Below, one piece after another: positions 9,788-19,374 of a DNA stretch of 64,000 bases; positions within the stretch are counted from its first letter, which is position 1; the number at the start of each line of letters is the position of its first letter. The position numbers and the translations under genes are program-made. This DNA comes from Paramacrobiotus metropolitanus (taxonomy: Eukaryota; Tardigrada; Eutardigrada; Parachela; Macrobiotidae). The notes under the pieces were generated by a model. That model did not search any database. It had not been told where the DNA came from and was given only the letters and a program-made list of their open reading frames with translations. Location: NCBI RefSeq assembly GCF_019649055.1, contig NW_026570486.1:1-64000 (forward strand), given 5' to 3'.

Positions 9788-9885
9788 GGGGGAGGAAGCT
9801 CTGCCCGGTGAGGAAGCTCACCCAATTTACAGCGAGGAAGCTCGCAATCAAAAATAATAACCCTGGGCGAGGAAGCTCTGCCCCC
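9788..9885. repeat. Four GAGGAAGCTC hairpins in series
   Basis: The decamer GAGGAAGCTC appears four times within about 100 bases, each time flanked by a different but complementary pair: GGTGAG-GAA-GCTCACC, GCGAG-GAA-GCTCGC and GGGCGAG-GAAG-CTCTGCCC are the clearest. The outer stems change while pairing is kept, which is the pattern expected of selected RNA hairpins. They lie in the element A leader. Confidence 0.7.
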
Positions 9886-10001
9886 TTCGGCGCACCTTTC
9901 GGTTCAACGCCTTTCTACGGACCACTTTTGCACAATAAACACGCATAAACCACCATCAAAAATCCATCCTTAATTTTCGCTGTACCATCGGGAAAATTAC
10001 G

Positions 10002-10019
10002 AACCACTGGTGGGCGCCA
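10002..10019 (-). promoter_or_regulatory. Element A primer-binding site
   Basis: On the minus strand the sequence TGGCGCCCACCAGTGGTT starts directly after a CA dinucleotide at 10021-10020. TGG plus a stretch complementary to a tRNA 3' end is the standard primer-binding site of LTR retrotransposons, and a preceding CA is the usual LTR end. Its position, upstream of the first ORF of element A on the same strand, fits. The tRNA species is not identified. Confidence 0.7.
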
Positions 10020-10689
10020 TGTCGTGGTGGAAGACTTGTACAACCATCCGGTAGCGTTATGTCGTATCAACACGGACGCACGGGATTTAGCTGTGGTCTC
10101 CTCCCAGCCTATATCTCAGTCGGTAGAGCACTCTTAAATCTCAAACTGGTACTGCGAAATAACTTGGAGGGTCGATGGAGGTATGCGTACGAACTCAGGA
10201 ACCAGGAATCCCTATCAGGAGCCCTGCGAAACACGAACGAATGTCTTACTTCTTACTCCCGGTCTCGGTGTTTTACGTGGATCAGATAAAGGCGATGGCC
10301 TGTGCGGCGCGAGTATACTGCGGTTCCCCAAAGCTAAGATTAGACTCGAATCCTGAACTTCTAGGTAACCTTTAGAAAATACTGCCCTTTAATCCAATGC
10401 ACATCGTAATCCTCGACACATGGAAGTCAGAAAAGTAAGAATGTCAGAAATCAAGAGACTAATTCCTGACCCGTTTCGATATTAGACATCACTCGAGCTT
10501 ATATAGACTAGCACTGACATCACTATTCCGAAGTCGCCTAGGTTTCCACGAACAACTGCAGCTTTCACAGAACTGCATAAAAAGCACTCTCGAGCTAAAT
10601 TGGATGCCGATGCGTAATACCCAGCACTGTCACAAGATCTGAGTAAGCAAATTAGTCTTGTCACCTAAAAAGAGGTTTTCGACGCGGTA
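10020..10689 (-). repeat. Probable 5' LTR of element A (outer limit not seen)
   Basis: Sequence upstream of the primer-binding site should be the 5' LTR, ending in CA at 10020 on the minus strand. The partner 3' LTR lies outside the window, so the outer end cannot be set; the range given is only the gene-free stretch. It contains an A-box-like tRNA-type promoter motif (separate entry). No other gene is supported. Confidence 0.35.
10112..10178 (+). other. tRNA-like A-box and B-box-like pair (possible SINE head)
   Basis: TATCTCAGTCGG at 10112-10123, followed by TAGAGC, matches a tRNA D-arm/A box at 11 of 12 positions. A weak B-box-like GGGTCGATGG lies at 10169-10178, at tRNA-like spacing. The anticodon stem does not pair and the T arm is poor, so this is not a functional tRNA; a decayed tRNA-derived SINE head is the likeliest reading. 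Confidence 0.3.
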
Positions 10690-10896
10690 ATGGATCTTCT
10701 CGATTCTGCTAGTGAACTGGACAGTTCAATACATCGGCATTTTAAAGATATTATCAAGGATACCACGAATAACAGTTATTACTTTCCTCGTGAGCGGCTA
10801 ACCTCACTAGCTGACGTAGTGTTACCCGACCGCACTCCACGTGATATTATGCAGATACTTTACGGTGTAAATCTAACAGAAAAGTGGGTGGCATAA
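10690..10896 (+). CDS. Small unknown ORF
   Basis: A 68-residue ORF (begins MDLLDSASELDSS, ends TEKWVA) with an amphipathic composition and no recognised motif. No introns, homologues or neighbours support it. The following 780 bases (10900-11678) show no gene I can support on either strand; they hold only an AT-rich stretch near 11275-11340. Confidence 0.15.
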   Translation: MDLLDSASELDSSIHRHFKDIIKDTTNNSYYFPRERLTSLADVVLPDRTPRDIMQILYGVNLTEKWVA

Positions 10897-11678
10897 AGCT
10901 CATTGCATCTGGTGCGCGTTACTTCGCGTTGTGTTTAAGTTTGTTGGCAAGCTTGTTCTGGATCAAATGGGAGAAAGGCCAAGGTCAAAACAAATGGATT
11001 TCGGCACAAACGGCTGGTGTGAAGCAGTTGTACGGTCCTTTCAGAAGACGTTCAGGCAGTAGTAAGGTTTGGTTTCCACAGTTCATTGCGATAAAATGTT
11101 GCAGCACCTGAAATTACGGAATATTTTAATTTTCTTTCTTACTTCTACCGTAGTCCCAGCAACTTGTTGTTCGGCGAGTAAGATATACTGAAGAAGCTGG
11201 TCTCCAACAAGCGGACCCTTTAGATCTTCTCCGGGTTTCCTTCCTCATATTGTCATTAGGTTTCAGGTTCCGCCGTTAAAAAAAATGCATATTTATTTTG
11301 AACATAAATTTCAACTTTTTAACGAACTAACTTACCGTATCAATTAGGCAGAGCACGTTCGCTGGCGCCGGGTTACCGGAATCCCACGACCTAGCGCCTG
11401 CAGGGAATAAGAAAAATTGTGCGGATTCCCCGGAAGCTGGTAGAAACCATCACCTTTTGTTGCAGTAGGTTATTGCTCTATGGTCAGATGCTGCAGGGTT
11501 TTCTGTGGTTTATTACAAGCAAAACATATTTCATCCCATTTAGTGTGTTAAAACCAATTCTCTCGGGCAACGCGGGTGCTGCGCAGATATTATACAACAT
11601 TTTACAGGGATCAATAACAAATATATTACCTCGTAACTATAGACCGTTGTCTCCATTGGACTTTACCGGCACGAAGCA

Positions 11679-12332
11679 ATGATGTTCTGGCGATGGTTTC
11701 TCTTTGTTTCTTGCATTAACGGCTACACCACCGACCCGGTGCCGAATGTGCGTATTAAGTCAGCGGCGTCACGAGTAAATGAGCGAGACGTTCCGCCTGA
11801 AAGTCGGCAGTACTACGGGACTAACTACTACACTTGCTTCCTAGACTGCATTTACAGCAGCAGTGGTTGTTCTCCTTATTCTAGCACAACTACAACAGGT
11901 AGTCCTACTACAACTACCACTACAGGTACTGGCACCACGGCAACCGGTATAACCACCACCAGTACCCCGACAACTTACACTACTTACACCACTGCAACCG
12001 GAACAACGACCACGTCTACAACTACCACTGATACTATTACCACTACGACTACAACCACAACACCGGCAGCTGGTAGGAAGAAGCGTGCCTTCAACGACTG
12101 CCCAGACTATGTAGTGAACGGTTGTGCTTCGACCTGCATGTATGCTTTTTCCACAACCTGGTGGTCGGTAACGTCAGGATGGGGTCAATATCCGACTACC
12201 ACCACTGTGTACCAAAACGGACACGGCTGGGGCGCCAGTCCCGAGCCAGACCCAGGGTTCTCCTTTGATATCGTAAAGTTCGTCCAAAGTCTCGGACAGA
12301 AGGGATCCAAATTATATAATTTTTTCCGATAG
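11679..12332 (+). CDS. Secreted Thr-rich mucin-like protein
   Basis: A complete 217-residue ORF without introns. Residues 1-16 (MMFWRWFLFVSCINGY) look like a signal peptide. A Cys-containing segment (YYTCFLDCIYSSSGC) follows, then about 75 residues of almost pure Thr with Gly, Ser, Ala and Pro, which would be densely O-glycosylated. After it stands a dibasic processing site GRKKRAF, then a second Cys segment (CPDYVVNGCASTC) and a Trp/Gly/Tyr-rich end. Processing at RKKR would separate the mucin part from the C-terminal domain. Extracellular matrix, cuticle or gut-lining use is inferred from composition. An ATG precedes at the first codon of a MM pair. The Thr tract is a codon-varied ACN repeat, so the protein is selected or recently expanded rather than a simple DNA satellite. 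Confidence 0.7.
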   Translation: MMFWRWFLFVSCINGYTTDPVPNVRIKSAASRVNERDVPPESRQYYGTNYYTCFLDCIYSSSGCSPYSSTTTTGSPTTTTTTGTGTTATGITTTSTPTTYTTYTTATGTTTTSTTTTDTITTTTTTTTPAAGRKKRAFNDCPDYVVNGCASTCMYAFSTTWWSVTSGWGQYPTTTTVYQNGHGWGASPEPDPGFSFDIVKFVQSLGQKGSKLYNFFR

Positions 12333-12629
12333 TGAGTTTGTGTCGCGTGTTGCCGGCAGGAAGGGGAAATCGCGGAAGATGATTGTTCAATGCAATCGTA
12401 TCCAGCTTCCTGTCGAAGTCCGGTAGATTGGTAGATGAATGGTCTACGTTTCTGCCGGACAACATCCACAATCTGAAAAACAGAAGTAAAACTGTCCAGA
12501 TATATGTTGTCACTCCTCTGACCGAACGCAAAGAAGGTGTCGGATCTGAAAGGCAGCGGCCGGAACAAAAAGTGGTGCAATTTTATCTAGCAGCTACAGG
12601 ACCGCGGTGCTTTCGCTCGATGCAGTGTT

Positions 12630-12780
12630 GAGGCGTCTGAGTTTTCGTATTCCAGGAATGGATAAAAACCTAAGGAAGCTAGGAAAAAACAAAATTACTG
12701 AAACCATTCAGGAAATCAAAAAGCTTTAGGAAAACTTGAGTTACTATGGAAAACTGTAAGAAACCTGTAAACTTGAAACT
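12630..12780. repeat. Degenerate A-rich repeat
   Basis: Loose repetition of a CCTAAGGAAG / AAGAAACCT type word. It is the complement in style of the pyrimidine-rich repeat at 31.2-31.8 kb. No coding potential. Confidence 0.4.
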
Positions 12781-12934
12781 AGATGTACGCTTCTTTGCCG
12801 CGCAAAGTAAAAGCCTCGCGTTAGTTAACAGTAAAAGAAAGTTTTATTGCACCGGATGCGCTTGATGCTCTAACTGTGTATTCTAATTTTGGACTAAACA
12901 ATAGGGAGTATTGCGAACAATAACGTTACTTCTT

Positions 12935-13215
12935 CGATTTATTGGCAATAGGCTTCCAAATAACAAAAATAAACACGTTGACACGCTACTTGATCGTTAA
13001 AAAAATCCACATTTCCGGACCCATCTCGAGTTAAAAGGTAACGTACTCAAAACACCCATAGCATTTCCTCTAACAACAGCAAGGCTAAATCGCTGCATGA
13101 GAATAGCAGTAAAACGCGCTTCTCCAGCCAAATTCCCAATTTTATAACTCATAAATGTAAAAATTCCCTTAAAGCCGGATCAGATACTTCCAGGGTCTCG
13201 ATCACCAGAGATTGA
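12935..13215 (-). mobile_element. RLE-type LINE, 3' end fragment
   Basis: This stretch is a diverged copy of the 3' end of the LINE at 20.97-21.27 kb, in the same (minus) orientation. Both contain ATTGGCAATAG followed by CAAATAACAAA, then GGTTAAAAGGTAACG-like and AACAACAGCAAGGCT blocks in the same order. On the minus strand it encodes the same C-terminal LINE residues (QRFSLAVV, VLSTLPFN). It is 5' truncated. Confidence 0.8.
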
Positions 13216-13529
13216 GAAAGGTGTAGTTTACGATGCCCGACGCTGCGCCCTATGAGATGACCTGCTTACACAAGCACGGGCCGGGCTCACAAAAGTGACA
13301 ATCAGGAGTCTGGTAGTGGTCATGCGCATAAGAAAAGGAAAACAATGGACGAGACATAGGACAAGGGAGAATTTGGGTCTGCCCTGTATTACCCCGTTGT
13401 GCGATCGTTAGACGCATAAACGTTTCGCAAGGCGAAAAGGCAAACATCGCTCACACGCGCATGCCACAATGTCCCAGAGTCCAGTCATCCAGAGTATGAG
13501 CACTGGCCGGCAGCTTATCGCAAATTGGC

Positions 13530-13660
13530 TACTAGCTATTTGTGCGGAATTGTGCCTACTTGGCATAGGTGTACTCTGTGCTGTCTATGGTTCCCGCATG
13601 GTTCCCGCAGCCTTCTGAAGACTGCGTGACGAAAACAGCTGTGGAATCCTGGATCTAAAA
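13530..13660 (+). mobile_element. RLE-type LINE, internal fragment in opposite orientation
   Basis: The plus strand matches the reverse complement of 21.9-22.03 kb: TTGTGCCTACTTGGCAT, then GTGCTGTCTATGG and GCAGCCTTCTGAAGA, then AAAACAGCTGTGGAATCCTGGATC. It encodes the same residues (CAYLA, QPSE, KTAVESWI). Its orientation is opposite to the neighbouring 3' end fragment at 12.9-13.2 kb. Bases 13216-13529 between them show nothing I can assign, and 13661-14450 hold no supported gene. Confidence 0.75.
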
Positions 13661-14450
13661 GACGCTACCTGTTACTGTCTTCCACCCGGTAACGGAATCA
13701 CCGGGCCCTGGATTGGCTGGAGCGCGTCTTGATCGTTTGGTTGGACAAGGCTAAGTCGGCTACCAGGTTAGGAGGGCCTCTTGGACCAAAGTTAAAATTG
13801 ACGATAAAAAAGATTCTGGAAATTAAATTTGGTAACTAATGCTCCCTAAATTCAAAAAAAGATTGCGGTGTAGACTAAATATCAAGTTTCTCAAGAAATT
13901 AATGGACAGATGTTGTTATTCAAGCATTCCCGTATACGTTCCAGAGTGATTCAAGCGAAGATCACACACCACTTTTATTTACTTTGGACTACTGTACATA
14001 TGCATTGCGCTGCTTGTTAGTACGCACAACTTGAAGGAATTCTTTTTCTGTAATGGCCATCAAGGCGAACACGGATTGCAGAGCTAGGCAGCACAACGGT
14101 GGCACATTTGGATCTGATTGTTCGCTCCCCGATTGAGACGATAAAACGTTTTAAGTGATTGTACGCCAATGATTCGCAGATATTTACAAGATTATAGTAA
14201 CAATTTTTTCCGGAATGAGGCCAGCTTCACGAACGCTGCAGTATATCGTCAGTATTTTGTGACTTTTTGTTTGGCTTTCTAACTCCTTGTGTAATAGGAC
14301 CCTCGAGCTAAGATATATCTTGCGGCAGTTAAAGCGCTACGCCTCTAAGCAAGCTTACTTTCAATTTATAGCGTGATGAGAAATGGCTGTCTAATATTAC
14401 ATTAAAATCACAAACAGGAACTGAGTCTTAAAGATAGTAGCCCAGTAAGA

Positions 14451-16397
14451 ATGAAGTTTCTTGTTTATGGTGCCGATGGATGGATCGGAAGCCTCATTTG
14501 TGAAATTTTGGGTAATGCTGGCGATGAAGTACTAAAAGGGAGTCGGATAGTAACTATAGAGGACGTATGGAGAGATCTAAAATCAACCGAACCCCATTAT
14601 GTCGTGTGCAGTTTAGGACGAACATGGGGGAAAGGTAACAACTCTATCGATTACCTTGAACAACCTGGGAAATTAACCGATAACGTGTTCTCTAATCTTA
14701 CGGCCCCAGTTTTAATAGCGCAAGCTACGGCATCATGCTATACACCGTTCCCTGTTCCGGTTTTATACATCGGATCAGGATGCATCTTTGAATATGACGA
14801 AAAACATCCACAAAACGATGGGCCTGGCTTTACGGAAAACGATCTGCCTAATTTTTTCGGCTCTGCTTACTCCGTTGTAAAAGGTCAAACGGATCTAATA
14901 ATGAAAAACTTCTCCCACGTTCTCAGTGCCAGGATAAGGATGCCTATAACTGAGCAGAGTTCGCCTCGAGACTTTATAACAAAAATCCTGGGTTATAACA
15001 AAATAATATCAGTACCAAATTCGGTTTCCGTTTTATCTGACATTCTACCATTTCTTATTGCCAGTCTAGTTAATGGGAAACGAGGAACAATCAACGCCGT
15101 GAACCCGGGAGTCATCGAGCATGAAGAAATTGTAAAACTTTATGAGCAAATTTCTGGCCGGCAACATGTGTACTCATTGATGACGGTTACGGAGCAAGAT
15201 AGCATTTTGCTAGCGCGCAGATCCAATAACTTGCTGTGCACAAAGCTTCTTGATCAGTGGTTCTTTCAACTGCCGAAGCACCTCAGATCAAAGTATAATG
15301 TGCCAGAAAAACTACCTTGTGCCAAGGAAAGAATTCGTCATATTCTTGCGGTACGCGAACCTAAAGCAGTGAATGCGATAAAATCTAAAATTATCCTTGT
15401 TACGGGAGGTTGTGGCTTTATTGGTTCTAACTTCATCAATTACTGGACGAAGCAATATCCAAATGACATGATCGTCAACCTTGACTCACTACAACTGAGT
15501 GCTAATCCACAAAACATCGAAAATCCCAATCACTATAAATATCATTTCATACATGGCACTTTACTTGATGCTCCGTTAATAACGAAACTTTTTCAAGATT
15601 TTGCTTTCACTCATGTGGTTCACTTTGCTGCAGCCAGCAACGTGGACCAGTCATTTAGCCATCCAATGGACTGCACCACATCAAACGTTCTAGGTACTCA
15701 TGTCTTGCTGGAAGTTGTTCGGAAATCCCAGGAGTTGCAGATGCTTGTTTACATCTCCACGGACGAGGTATATGGCGAAATTGCACATGGTACTAGTTCA
15801 GAATCTTTTCCATTTCTCCCAACCAATCCATACGCTGCGAGTAAAGCATCGGCGGAGTGTTTAGTTATGTCTTACGGGAAATCTTACAACATTCCGTACA
15901 TAATTACTAGATGCAACAATGTATACGGTCCTTATCAATATCCAGCTCAAGCAATACCAAAATTCTGCCTTCTCCTGCTGAAGAAGCGTCGGATGCCCGT
16001 CCACGGGTCGGGTCACGCTGTAAGGCGATTTGTACACGTCCTTGATAAATGCCGGGCGCTGGACATCATAATGGAAAAAGGGCAAATAGGAGAAATTTAC
16101 AACATCGGGACGTTGGATGAAGTTTCTATCTTGCAAATTTGTGAATTACTTCTTGAAGAAATTTTCAAAGAGAGTACCGTTTTGCAAGACTGGATTGATT
16201 ACGTTCCTGATAGACCATACAACGACTGTCGCTATTCCGTGGATTTTTCGAAGCTAAAGGCCTTAGGATGGAAGCAAAGCATCGAATTCAAAAAAGGATT
16301 TGCCGACACAGTCGAGTGGTATAAAAACAATCAAAATCATTGGGGATCGAACGGCCATCTAGACGAAGCATTCCGAACGTCTGATCATAGTACATAA
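14451..16397 (+). CDS. Fused epimerase/reductase and UDP(dTDP)-glucose 4,6-dehydratase
   Basis: An intact, intronless 648-residue ORF made of two short-chain dehydrogenase/reductase halves. Residues 1-300 resemble UDP-4-keto-6-deoxyglucose 3,5-epimerase/4-reductase (RmlD/UER1 type), with nucleotide-binding GADGWIG (8-14) and catalytic YSVVK (140-144). Residues 312-635 are a 4,6-dehydratase of the RmlB/RHM type, with GGCGFIG (319-325), the Thr-Asp-Glu triad in STDEVYG (436-442), YAASK (461-465) and RCNNVYGPYQYP. Together they could convert UDP-glucose to UDP-rhamnose using NAD and NADPH in the cytosol. Plant RHM proteins carry the same two activities in the opposite order, dehydratase first. 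The start is the first ATG and lies seven codons before the glycine motif. A possible AATAAA is at 16527-16532. Both active sites look complete, so it is probably functional. Confidence 0.9.
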   Translation: MKFLVYGADGWIGSLICEILGNAGDEVLKGSRIVTIEDVWRDLKSTEPHYVVCSLGRTWGKGNNSIDYLEQPGKLTDNVFSNLTAPVLIAQATASCYTPFPVPVLYIGSGCIFEYDEKHPQNDGPGFTENDLPNFFGSAYSVVKGQTDLIMKNFSHVLSARIRMPITEQSSPRDFITKILGYNKIISVPNSVSVLSDILPFLIASLVNGKRGTINAVNPGVIEHEEIVKLYEQISGRQHVYSLMTVTEQDSILLARRSNNLLCTKLLDQWFFQLPKHLRSKYNVPEKLPCAKERIRHILAVREPKAVNAIKSKIILVTGGCGFIGSNFINYWTKQYPNDMIVNLDSLQLSANPQNIENPNHYKYHFIHGTLLDAPLITKLFQDFAFTHVVHFAAASNVDQSFSHPMDCTTSNVLGTHVLLEVVRKSQELQMLVYISTDEVYGEIAHGTSSESFPFLPTNPYAASKASAECLVMSYGKSYNIPYIITRCNNVYGPYQYPAQAIPKFCLLLLKKRRMPVHGSGHAVRRFVHVLDKCRALDIIMEKGQIGEIYNIGTLDEVSILQICELLLEEIFKESTVLQDWIDYVPDRPYNDCRYSVDFSKLKALGWKQSIEFKKGFADTVEWYKNNQNHWGSNGHLDEAFRTSDHST

Positions 16398-16760
16398 CGA
16401 AAACAAGGGTGCGTTTTCATTTCTTGGAAAACTTTTTTTCGGTTTGCCTGCAGTTTTATCACCAGGAATCATATTTAGACGTCTTCTAGTTTAGCAACGA
16501 ACCACGCTTTATGACGTACCGGGTTAATAAATTTTGCATGCTTGAACACGTAATTATGCCAACCTTCCTTGCGACGAAGTTTAGTTGCCAATAGACCATA
16601 CACATAACGGAAATGCCGCGCTAGTAGACCCTAATTGTAAGGACAATACTCCAGCTGCAAAATAGTAAAGCCGGGCCTCCTTTCTTAAGCGTATCATGTC
16701 GAAAAGCTCAGTCACGCAAACTCTAGCACTCTTCTTCGAGCAGCATTTGAGGAAAGCATT

Positions 16761-17368
16761 TTGGTTGGCAAAAAGACAACGCGATGTTGGCTAAAAAACG
16801 CGCTAAGGCAATTACCGGAAGAAATCGAAATTAACTTGACAAATACCGTCCAAGATATTCGTATTCAGCTAACAAAGCTGAGTTCAGTTGACATAATGTC
16901 GAGGCTCGAGAAAACATTACGGATGAATCTATTTAAGTCGGTACAAGATAATGCTGCCTGGAGCTGCAGGTTGCGTTTTTTGTTTCAGTGTCTACCAGAA
17001 AGCGGAGAAGTACACCTATTGAAAACGATGCCTGCAATGACAAGCGGAAATTGGATGAAATGTTAACTTCCGGCCACTACTTTGCTGTGGAGACAGGAAG
17101 ATGGAACGCTTTGCCCCGAGAGGAGCGGATATGTAACTTCTGTGGGGTTGTGGAGGACGAGTATCATGCTCTGAATGAATGCCCTGCATATTTTCCACAC
17201 AGACAGAACCTACAGGAGCGGCTAGCTGCCCATGACCTTTCAATACAGGACGGCGGACTAGTGGAAATAGCGCAGATTTTACTACGAAGAAAGGCGACGC
17301 CGATGGAGTACGAGAAGACATTGTTCTTTTGTTTAAGCAAATTTTTTAAACCAGGTTTTGATAGATAG
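16761..17368 (+). pseudogene. LINE ORF2 C-terminal end with CCHC motif
   Basis: Two overlapping frames (16761-17066 and 16988-17368) encode the tail of a non-LTR retrotransposon ORF2. The second carries LTSGHYFAVETGRWN and a zinc motif CNFCGVVEDEYHALNECP (C-x2-C, H, C), well known after the RT domain of many LINE families. RT itself is absent, so the insertion is 5' truncated, and a frameshift near 17000 splits the tail. A typical LINE 3' end follows at 17624-17650. Confidence 0.75.
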
Positions 17369-17650
17369 CCGCAAAGTATTTAGCGGCGAATTAGTACTGT
17401 TGCATACGTAAAGCCTTAAATTGTGCACAGTTTAACTAAAATGCAGTCAAATTCATAAATTCATTTTTGTTTAATTTTACATGAGAGTTTTTGCATCTCT
17501 AACTTGATATGTTTAATATTATTTCCTTGACATCTTCAGTGTGTGTTGCAAAATCACATAATCGTTTATGCTTGAGCATACGGCACAACGCATGGTGTGC
17601 CCCTGCCAGAAGAAATCTGGGGGAATAAAATTGTCTTGTCTTGTCTTGTT
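17369..17650 (+). mobile_element. LINE 3' UTR and TTGTC-repeat tail
   Basis: The region after the LINE ORF ends in AATAAA (17624-17629) and then a short tandem run of TTGTC (17630-17649). Short tandem repeats instead of poly(A) are a known 3' end of several LINE clades. This end marks the 3' boundary of the insertion. Confidence 0.65.
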
Positions 17651-18475
17651 ACGATACAGCATCGTAGTTACTTTCTCTGTAGTAGAGAAATGAGACACTC
17701 ATTGTTGCGAGCCACCAAGTTACAGCACGGGATATGCACATCGCAATTAGACGGCAATCGCATTGAATGCCTGAGTTAGGACCTTAAGGGTTCAATGGGT
17801 TTAAAACAATACGCTATGACTGGTTCACTTGGTTTAAACCAAATAATCCAAACGTAGAAAACAAGCTGCCGTCTAACCAATTACCCGACAGTGGCCAGAA
17901 CTGCACCCAGAAGCGCCGAGGGACGTTGAACAATCCAAACACTGGCCAACTCACCCTCTCATTTTAACCAAACTAAACTAACTGAACCACCAGTGAACCA
18001 GCATAAACCAGCATGTACCAGTACCGCAGCAGATACACGTGCCATTATAAATACCACTTTATGAACGGGATCCAGGGAGTAGAGAGGAAGTAAGAAACCT
18101 TATTTAAACAAACTTTTGATAGGGATTAGGGAGACGTTAACACTATGTACACGCTACTGTGTAAACACATTCACCATTTTAGTGCCGTACATTTCGTATT
18201 TTACGAGCACACTGACCGGTAATAAAATCCTTCTCGACAAACAGAACACAGAGAAGTTAATCTTTAATGTCATATCACAAAATTGGAGAAGAGCGTAATC
18301 ATCTTTTTTCGAAATAAAGAAGATCGAAGAAGAGTAAAACTATAAAAACTAACAAAAAATCACATTTTCGTATGGCTAGCAGCGTACAAAACAGAATACT
18401 GACTATAATTTGGTCAACAGTTGACATTCATAAAAAGTAAAAATCTGTACATAATTTTTTTCTCCCCTAAAACAT
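17651..18475. other. Gene-free stretch
   Basis: No gene seen. It holds a perfect 14-base palindrome TTGGTTTAAACCAA at 17829-17842, a run of AACCAG-type words at 17940-18020, and an AT-rich segment from 18110. Confidence 0.4.
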
Positions 18476-19031
18476 CTACAATACATAACTGTTTTCCTTG
18501 CGAACTTGCATTTGCAACGCATCATCGGGTTCGTTAAGTCGCTCCAGAGCGGTGCCGTTCTTTTTCTTCGCACACTTTTTCACAGTGAAACAGGCACAAG
18601 CGACAAAAGTTCCGGCACACGCAACCGCACCAAGGCAGGTGTACAAAATGTTAGTGGTACTCATCTCCGCGTCTTCATCCACAATGATGCTCGTCTCAGA
18701 TGACAAGACAATTGCAGGTGATCCAGCAGTGTCTGTGGAGATGTATGGAATAGTTGAATTGGCTGTAATCAACGGGTAACTGACTGTCACATAGAATAGC
18801 TTCTTCGGATTTTGAGCCCATAAAACCTTCCGACAGGAAACTTGCTCTGTCTGACGGGGTGATACCGATCAGATATTTCATGGTCGTATGGTGATTGTAG
18901 CTGGAGTTTGCATACGAGTGGGTGCCCGGATGACTCGGTTTCTCATTAAATAATTCAAAACCGTCAATCAGGACCAATACATCAGCAAATCTGGAGGCCC
19001 AAAATTCAGACGGCGCGTCTGCAAGAACCAT
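18476..19031 (-). pseudogene. Fragment of ectonucleotide phosphodiesterase (ENPP)-like membrane protein
   Basis: The upstream frame (19031-18696) begins after a splice-acceptor-like TTCTTGCAG at about 19023-19031 and reads ADVLVLIDGFELF followed by HPGTHSYANSSYNHHTTMKY. This resembles the C-terminal catalytic strand of ENPP-type enzymes, where a GTHGYDN-like His is a metal ligand. The next frame (18790-18476, shifted by one) encodes a hydrophobic membrane segment (ILYTCLGAVACAGTFVACACF) and a short Lys-rich cytoplasmic tail, an arrangement found in ENPP4/5-type proteins. The two pieces need a small intron or carry a frameshift. No upstream exons with the nucleophile Thr are visible, so this is a last exon or a broken copy. 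Family assignment is tentative. Confidence 0.4.
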
Positions 19032-19374
19032 TTATCTAAACGGAAAAAAGTTGATTCGTCTGATTACCGTAGCCATTGCACAAATCCACATTTCAAAATG
19101 GACGCAGAGCAACAGTTAATTTTAAATAATACTCCCAAAAACTCCAACGATAAGTCTTTTTGCAGCTTGAACAGAATCAACAGAAACTGGTCTTCAACTG
19201 ACAGTTTCCGACGTTCTGGTTGGAGAGCGCCTTTTTACAATTCTTTTTAGCAGGCAGAAGATATCGCACCGCGAAAAATTTCCGGCAAATCGTTAAAAAA
19301 AATTTCGCGGCTGATAACCCAGGTAGATCTTCAAAATAAATGGTCGCTTAAATTCTTGAGTTAATTTGTGTTAA

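Larger units (their letters stand above)
9069..10001 (-). other. Element A untranslated leader
   Basis: About 930 bases between the primer-binding site and the first ATG, with no supported gene. It contains two sets of short repeats (separate entries) and many GTAC words, for example near 9070-9100, 9210-9240 and 9315-9345. In LTR elements this region carries packaging and dimerisation signals, which would fit the hairpins; that function is inferred. Confidence 0.5.

Noticed and set aside
10112-10178. A functional tRNA gene
   Set aside because: Only the D-arm/A box fits; anticodon and T stems do not pair.
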